A stretch of DNA of 64,000 bases from an uncultured Eubacteriales bacterium (GTDB taxonomy: Bacteria; Bacillota; Clostridia; Oscillospirales; Oscillospiraceae): contig URAZ01000014.1 in assembly GCA_900545925.1 (NCBI GenBank), forward strand, positions 1-64,000, given 5' to 3'. The notes beneath the pieces were generated by a model that saw only the letters and a list, made by a program, of their open reading frames with translations, did not search any database and was not told where the DNA came from. Below, piece after piece: positions 60,165 to 64,000 of this stretch. A program made the translations under genes and the position numbers. Each line of letters begins with the position of its first letter. Within the stretch, counting starts at the first letter, position 1.

Positions 60165-60182
60165 GCGCAGGTTCAGGCTACA

Positions 60183-60222
60183 AAGGCTCCCCTCTCCTAT
60201 TTAGGCGGGGGAGCCTTATTTG
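60183..60222 (+). terminator. Terminator of prfC
   Basis: AAGGCTCCCC (60183-60192) and GGGGAGCCTT (60208-60217), then ATTTGTTT. Confidence 0.8.
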
Positions 60223-60260
60223 TTTATCCAAAAAATTTTATGCCGGATTCCGGTGTCTGT

Positions 60261-60290
60261 GTAGGGGCGGACGACTCCGTCCACCCCTAC
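60261..60290. repeat. Palindromic intergenic repeat, copy 2 (GTAGGGGC family)
   Basis: GTAGGGGCGGACG (60261-60273), ACTC, CGTCCACCCCTAC (60278-60290), one mismatch. Same outer bases and 13-4-13 plan as 19646-19675; the inner arm bases differ in a compensated way. Confidence 0.8.
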
Positions 60291-60320
60291 CAGCTGCGCC
60301 TGATTTTGGCCGTGGGCGCC

Positions 60321-60893
60321 TTACGTCTGTGGAATCTCCCCAAACACCCTGCGCACGCCGAGGCTGCGCAGGAGGTTCAGCTTTTTTCGGCACGTTTCTT
60401 CCGTGTCGAACAGCAGAACGCGTGCGTCACCCGCCTCGTCCCGAAAAAAGCAGTAGCAGCAGGCAAGATCTTCAGAGAAGTGCGGTGGATACCGCGCGAT
60501 CAGTGCGTCCGCTGCGGCTTTGTCAAGCGGCATTCCGACACCAGAGAGACAGGGAACGGGAAACAGCATACGGATGGGCGCAAGATACACCCAAAGTCGG
60601 CTGCCCCAGACCGGGAGCAGTCCGCGCAGGTATCCTTCCAGACTGCCGCCGGAAACTTGCGTGTCGCACCAGACGGCAGGGGCATCTGGCACTGCTGTTT
60701 GAACAGGCTGCAACAGCCGTGCGTCGCGGCAGCCCGGCGTTTCGCAAAACAGATAACCGCCTCCAAAGTCCGCTGGCGGCACAGAACCCGGCGCGAGCAG
60801 GTACAGTTCCGCGGCGGGCTCCTTTTTCTCTTCATCAAAGCCCGTAATGCTGCATTCAGTAGGCGAACCGGGCGGAAATGGATACAGAATCAT
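60321..60893 (-). CDS. Hypothetical protein, unknown family
   Basis: 190 residues from ATG 60893, with AAAGGCGG upstream; a far longer in-frame reading overlaps yqeG antisense and is rejected. No signal or membrane helix. Visible features: ELYLLAPGSVPPADFGGGYL, CETPGCRDARLLQ and a C-terminal LLFDTEETCRKKLNLLRSLG. The last part looks like a helix plus strand of a barrel, but I cannot assign a family. Divergent from yqeG. Confidence 0.6.
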   Translation of the reverse strand: MILYPFPPGSPTECSITGFDEEKKEPAAELYLLAPGSVPPADFGGGYLFCETPGCRDARLLQPVQTAVPDAPAVWCDTQVSGGSLEGYLRGLLPVWGSRLWVYLAPIRMLFPVPCLSGVGMPLDKAAADALIARYPPHFSEDLACCYCFFRDEAGDARVLLFDTEETCRKKLNLLRSLGVRRVFGEIPQT

Positions 60894-60921
60894 GGACAAG
60901 CCGCCTTTCCTGTGATATAAT
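60893..60921 (+). promoter_or_regulatory. Promoter of yqeG-pepQ
   Basis: TGGACA (60893-60898), 17 bp, TATAAT (60916-60921). It overlaps the start of the divergent hypothetical gene. Confidence 0.7.
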
Positions 60922-60956
60922 GCTATGTATAAAACTATGAGATTGCAGGAAAAGCT

Positions 60957-61466
60957 ATGCCGTTTTCGTTTTTGCCCCGCATGATCTATCCGCATCTGAC
61001 CGACGTGCGTGCAGAAGACCTGACCGCGCGCGGTATCTCGTTTCTGATGCTGGATTTTGATAATACCATCGTCCCCTATACGACAAGCAAACCGACACTG
61101 GAAATGGCCGCATGGCTCAAAGCCATGCAGGCATCCGGAATTGGGCTGTGCGTCGTGTCGAACAGCAGGAAGCCCCGCGTCGTGGAATTCTGCAAACAAT
61201 ACGGGCTGGACTGCATCACGCATGCAAAAAAGCCCTTTTCGCGCGGCATCCGTGCGTGCCTGACGCGCTTCTCGCTGGAACCGGCCCGCTGCGCGCTCGT
61301 CGGCGATCAGATCTATACGGACGTGCTGGGTGCGAACTGCGCGGGGGTGCAGTCGGTTCTGATTTCTGCGATTCATAATCATACCATATGGCTGAAGCTT
61401 CGGCATGTTGCCGAACTTCCCTTTATTGCAATCGGAAAATGGAGGATTCAACATGAAAAACATTGA
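60957..61466 (+). CDS. yqeG: YqeG-family HAD-IIIA phosphatase
   Basis: 169 residues. HAD motif I MLDFDNTIVPY, motif II VVSNSRK, Lys in HAKKPFSRGIRA and motif IV LVGDQIYTDVLGAN, the YqeG/TIGR01668 pattern. Relatives include the mitochondrial PGP phosphatase, so phosphatidylglycerophosphate is one possible substrate. RBS AGGAAAAG. Overlaps the start of pepQ by 14 bases. Confidence 0.92.
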   Translation: MPFSFLPRMIYPHLTDVRAEDLTARGISFLMLDFDNTIVPYTTSKPTLEMAAWLKAMQASGIGLCVVSNSRKPRVVEFCKQYGLDCITHAKKPFSRGIRACLTRFSLEPARCALVGDQIYTDVLGANCAGVQSVLISAIHNHTIWLKLRHVAELPFIAIGKWRIQHEKH

Positions 61467-62520
61467 AAAGTATCAGAACCTCATCTCGAAGGGTGAGGTT
61501 GACGCGCTGCTGCTGACCTCGAAGCACAACCGGCAGTATGCCGCGGAATACTGCATCGCAGAGGGCGTCGCCGTGATCTGCAAAACACAGAGTTATTACT
61601 TCACCGACTTCCGCTATATCGAGTCGGCACAGAAAAACCTGCCGGGCTTTGCCGTGAAGATGGTCGATACGGAGCACCCGTACACAAAGCTGATCAACGA
61701 GGCCATTTCCGACAATACTGTCAAGACCATCGGCTTTGAGGACGATACGCTGACCGTAGAGGAGTATACGCTCTACAACACGAAGCTGAACGCCGTCCTG
61801 CATCCCTACGCCGCAGAGATCAATGCCCCACGTGCAAGCAAGGAGCCGTGGGAGATCGAATATATGAAAAAGGCGCAGGAGATTACCGACCGCACGTTCG
61901 ACGATCTGCTGAACGTCATCCATCCGGGCATGACGGAAAAGGAGTTGTGCGCGGAACTCATCTACCGGCTCTATAAATACGGCTCCGAGGGCCCGTCGTT
62001 CGACCCCATCACCGTTTCCGGTCCCAACACCAGCCTGCCGCACGGCGTCCCGTCCGAGCGTGTTCTGCAGTACGGCGACTTCGTCACCATGGACTTCGGC
62101 TGCCTGTACCATGGCTACTGCTCCGATATGACCCGCACGATCGCGTTGGGCTATGTGTCCGAGAAGATGGACAAGGTCTACCATACCGTGCTTGAAGCGC
62201 AGCTGGCGGGCATCGCCGCGACAAAGGCAGGCGTCACCGGCAAGGAGATGGACGCAGCCGCACGGAACGTGATCAACGCCGCAGGCTTTGAGGGTCTGTT
62301 CGGCCATAGCTACGGCCACAGTCTCGGCCTTCTCATCCACGAGGGCCCGTATGCCAATATGCGCAATGACAAGCCCATGCCCGCTGGCGCGGTCGTATCG
62401 GCGGAGCCGGGCATCTATATTCCGGACGAATTCGGCGTGCGCATCGAAGACGTGACGGTGCTCACCGAAAACGGCTGTGAAATTCTGACGAAGAGCCCGA
62501 AGAATTTGATTATTTTATAA
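61453..62520 (+). CDS. pepQ: Xaa-Pro aminopeptidase/dipeptidase (M24B)
   Basis: 355 residues from ATG 61453 with TGGAGGA upstream. N-terminal creatinase-like domain (about 1-125), C-terminal pita-bread fold. Metal ligands: Asp in VTMDFGCLYHGY and CSDMTRTIA, His in GHSLGLLIHEGP, Glu in VSAEPGIYIP and RIEDVTVL. Removes residues before proline in peptides in the cytoplasm. Precedes efp, a common pairing in Clostridia. Confidence 0.93.
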   Translation: MKNIEKYQNLISKGEVDALLLTSKHNRQYAAEYCIAEGVAVICKTQSYYFTDFRYIESAQKNLPGFAVKMVDTEHPYTKLINEAISDNTVKTIGFEDDTLTVEEYTLYNTKLNAVLHPYAAEINAPRASKEPWEIEYMKKAQEITDRTFDDLLNVIHPGMTEKELCAELIYRLYKYGSEGPSFDPITVSGPNTSLPHGVPSERVLQYGDFVTMDFGCLYHGYCSDMTRTIALGYVSEKMDKVYHTVLEAQLAGIAATKAGVTGKEMDAAARNVINAAGFEGLFGHSYGHSLGLLIHEGPYANMRNDKPMPAGAVVSAEPGIYIPDEFGVRIEDVTVLTENGCEILTKSPKNLIIL

Positions 62521-62526
62521 AATATC

Positions 62527-62555
62527 TTGAAAAGCCGAGCAAAATAGTGTAAAAT
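62527..62555 (+). promoter_or_regulatory. Promoter of efp
   Basis: TTGAAA (62527-62532), 17 bp, TAAAAT (62550-62555). Confidence 0.7.
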
Positions 62556-62608
62556 CAAAACGCTATTTTATTTGTTGGTGTATTCTACACGTTTGGAGGA
62601 ATATTTTT

Positions 62609-63178
62609 ATGGCTACTATTACCGCTGGCGATTTCAGAAACGGTAAAACATTCGAGATGGACGGCAAGATTATGCAGGTCGTGGAATTCCAGCACGTCAA
62701 GCCCGGCAAGGGCGCTGCATTCGTCCGCACGAAGATGAAGAACGTCGTGACCGGCGCCGTGACCGAGACCTCTTTCAACCCGACTGCAAAGTTTGAAGAG
62801 GCTTTCATTGAGCGCAAGGATTATGAGTACAGCTACAACGACGGCGATCTGTACTACTTCATGGATCAGGAGACGTATGACATGGTCCCCGTCAGCAAGG
62901 ACATGCTCGACGACTCCTTCAAGTTCATCAAGGAAAACACACCGGTCAAGCTTCTGAGTTACAAGGGCAACGTCTTCAGCGTCGAAACGCCGAACTTCGT
63001 CGAACTGACTGTTATCAAGGCTGATCCGGGCGTCAAGGGCGACACCGCCACCAACGTCACCAAGCCTGCTACCGTTGAGACAGGCGCGGAGATCAAGGTT
63101 CCCCTGTTCATCAACGAGGGCGAAAAGATCCAGATCGACACCCGCACGGGCGAATATCTGGGCCGAGTCAAGGGTTAA
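62609..63178 (+). CDS. efp: Elongation factor P
   Basis: 189 residues, three beta-barrel domains. EF-P relieves stalling at polyproline. The loop tip is VKPGKGAAFVRTK, with the modifiable Lys at about 32. C-terminal signature TGEYLGRVKG. Strong RBS TGGAGGA. Polyproline-like Pro/Glu linkers are frequent in the lipoproteins of this window. Confidence 0.97.
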   Translation: MATITAGDFRNGKTFEMDGKIMQVVEFQHVKPGKGAAFVRTKMKNVVTGAVTETSFNPTAKFEEAFIERKDYEYSYNDGDLYYFMDQETYDMVPVSKDMLDDSFKFIKENTPVKLLSYKGNVFSVETPNFVELTVIKADPGVKGDTATNVTKPATVETGAEIKVPLFINEGEKIQIDTRTGEYLGRVKG

Positions 63179-63223
63179 TCCAAACATCAGTGAAAGGCAA
63201 ACTGCCGGAAAGGAGATTTTACG

Positions 63224-63688
63224 ATGACGCTTTCTGAAAAATCCGCATATCTCAAGGGCCTGATGGAGGGCATGAAGCTCGACACCGAAACCAACGAGGG
63301 CAAGCTGATCTCCGAGATCATCAGCATGCTTCAGGATGTGGCTGAGAATGTTTCCGATCTGGAAGAAGTCGTGGACTGCATTTCCGATGAACTCGACTGC
63401 ATCGAAGAGGATCTCGACAACATCGACGATTACCTGATGGACGACGATGATGACGAGTATGACGATGATTACGACGAGGATGATGACTACGAAGACGCCG
63501 ACGAGGACGACGATCAGGACGAGTACGACTTCGGCAGCGAAACGCTCTACGAGGTCAAGTGCCCGACCTGCGGAGAAGTGATCACCATCGACGAGGAAAT
63601 GCTCGACGAGGGCGCAACGACCTGCCCGAACTGCGGCGAAGAGTTGGAGTTCGACATGGAAGACGAAGAGCCTGAAGAGGATCAGTAA
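63224..63688 (+). CDS. CD1247-type acidic zinc-ribbon protein
   Basis: 154 residues. N-terminal helical domain (about 1-70, LSEKSAYLKGLMEGMKLDTE) as in clostridial CD1247-like proteins, an Asp/Glu/Tyr-rich tract (about 72-105), and a zinc ribbon with CPTCGEVI and CPNCGEEL (about 113-137). Extremely acidic overall. Possibly an RNA-polymerase or ribosome-associated factor, but that is speculation. RBS AAGGAGA; 46 bp after efp, probably co-transcribed. Confidence 0.8.
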   Translation: MTLSEKSAYLKGLMEGMKLDTETNEGKLISEIISMLQDVAENVSDLEEVVDCISDELDCIEEDLDNIDDYLMDDDDDEYDDDYDEDDDYEDADEDDDQDEYDFGSETLYEVKCPTCGEVITIDEEMLDEGATTCPNCGEELEFDMEDEEPEEDQ

Positions 63689-63735
63689 ATCAGAATATAA
63701 AATGCTGCCCGCCAGACGGACGCGGCGGCAAAATA

Positions 63736-63773
63736 GCGGGTGCCCGGTGTAAAACCGGGTACCTGCATTTTTT
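63736..63773 (+). terminator. Terminator after the zinc-ribbon gene
   Basis: GCGGGTGCCCGGT (63736-63748) and ACCGGGTACCTGC (63754-63766), then ATTTTTT. Confidence 0.85.
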
Positions 63774-63825
63774 ATCTGCCAGCGGCGGCGTGAAGATCCG
63801 GATTAGAAGAACATGCAGAAAACAC

Positions 63826-63879
63826 TTGACGGGAGAGGTTAGATATGTTAAACTATCAAGCGGTTAGAGGCGGCTAACC
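63826..63879 (+). promoter_or_regulatory. Promoter with two GGTTAG-type operator repeats
   Basis: TTGACG (63826-63831), 17 bp, TAAACT (63849-63854). Palindrome GGTTAG-AGGCGG-CTAACC (63862-63879); a weaker copy GGTTAG-ATATGT-TAAACT begins 25 bp earlier (63837-63854) over the -10. Half-sites resemble those of DtxR/IdeR iron boxes, but the spacing differs. Confidence 0.5.
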
Positions 63880-63907
63880 AAATTCTCACAAACCGGGAGG
63901 CTGCGGC

Positions 63908-64000
63908 ATGGCTGACGAGCAGAGAACTCTGACGCCGTCTGCAATCAAATATCTGCTGGCGCTGCTGGATCTCTGCCAGAATGACGCCGGCGCACGGTGC
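63908..64000 (+). CDS. Start of a probable transcriptional regulator (cut by window)
   Basis: Only 31 codons visible: MADEQRTLTPSAIKYLLALL, then DLCQNDAGARC. GGGAGG lies upstream of ATG 63908. The LTPS-x-x-YLxxLLxL pattern resembles the first helix of DtxR/MntR-type or Rrf2-type winged-helix regulators. The palindromes in its promoter support an autoregulated regulator, but the fragment is too short to assign. Confidence 0.4.
   Translation, partial: MADEQRTLTPSAIKYLLALLDLCQNDAGARC

Noticed and set aside
60894..61463. N-terminal extension of the 60321-60893 protein to about 380 residues
   Set aside because: It would lie antisense to yqeG; the ATG at 60893 has an RBS and the extension looks like complement sequence.
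1..64000. tRNA or rRNA genes
   Set aside because: No cloverleaf with a TTCGANNC-type arm and no rRNA stretch was found in the intergenic regions on reading through them; a covariance-model scan was not possible.

Overview
The window reads as chromosome of a high-GC, anaerobic, gut-type Clostridia bacterium, most like Oscillospiraceae/Ruminococcaceae. The evidence is a Firmicutes-type str operon, strong AGGAGG ribosome binding sites with frequent GTG/TTG starts, sigma-A promoters of the TTGACA-17-TATAAT type, an oxygen-sensitive ribonucleotide reductase, SLH-domain surface proteins, and families typical of Clostridia (XpaC/TelA, DUF1540, CD1247-type zinc ribbon, YqeG). The taxonomic placement is inference; no rRNA gene is present. 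I found no tRNA, rRNA, CRISPR array, insertion sequence or prophage.

Layout. 1-5.1 kb (minus): translation operon rplGB-rpsL-rpsG-fusA, then tuf with its own promoter. 5.1-9.2 kb (minus): MarR regulator plus a heterodimeric ABC exporter behind a tandem palindromic operator. 9.3-11.7 kb (minus): ylxM-ffh-rpsP-khpA. 11.9-14.2 kb: SLH-anchored phosphodiester glycosidase-like protein. 14.4-16.8 and 21.5-24.1 kb: two polar amino-acid ABC importers, each ordered binding lipoprotein, permease, ATPase. Between them lie a YoaK-like membrane protein, a deletion scar joining a MATE transporter to a MerR-family effector domain, pta, a block of palindromic repeats and an intact MATE transporter. 24.1-26.5 kb: nrdD with candidate NrdR boxes.

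26.6-40.0 kb is the most interesting region: fifteen tightly packed co-directional genes for cell-envelope acylation. A complete dltABCD set is followed by an overlooked 53-residue DltX microprotein (C-terminus FVYSEF, overlapping dltD). Downstream is a second acylation pair: an AlgI-type MBOAT whose own C-terminus is FIYANF, and an AlgX/AlgJ-like SGNH hydrolase. Both known forms of the acyl-shuttle tyrosine motif, on a separate microprotein and fused to the MBOAT, therefore sit in one cluster. They are interleaved with three related transglutaminase-like lipoproteins, three small lipoproteins sharing a Cys/Gly/Tyr-rich domain, and a C39-like secreted protein. The joint function is not known to me.

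40.0-64 kb: a Y-family polymerase with a candidate LexA box; rpe with a structured leader; xpaC-telA-TPM protein; DUF1540 protein; an SH3b surface protein; HAD phosphatases; an AAA+CYTH (Ttd14-like) protein; a MacB-like ABC system with a very long coiled coil; a second heterodimeric ABC exporter; a cupin; RF3 preceded by an AUG-UAG start-stop element; yqeG-pepQ-efp; an acidic zinc-ribbon protein; and the start of a probable regulator gene. GC-rich third positions create long antisense open frames throughout; these were discarded.
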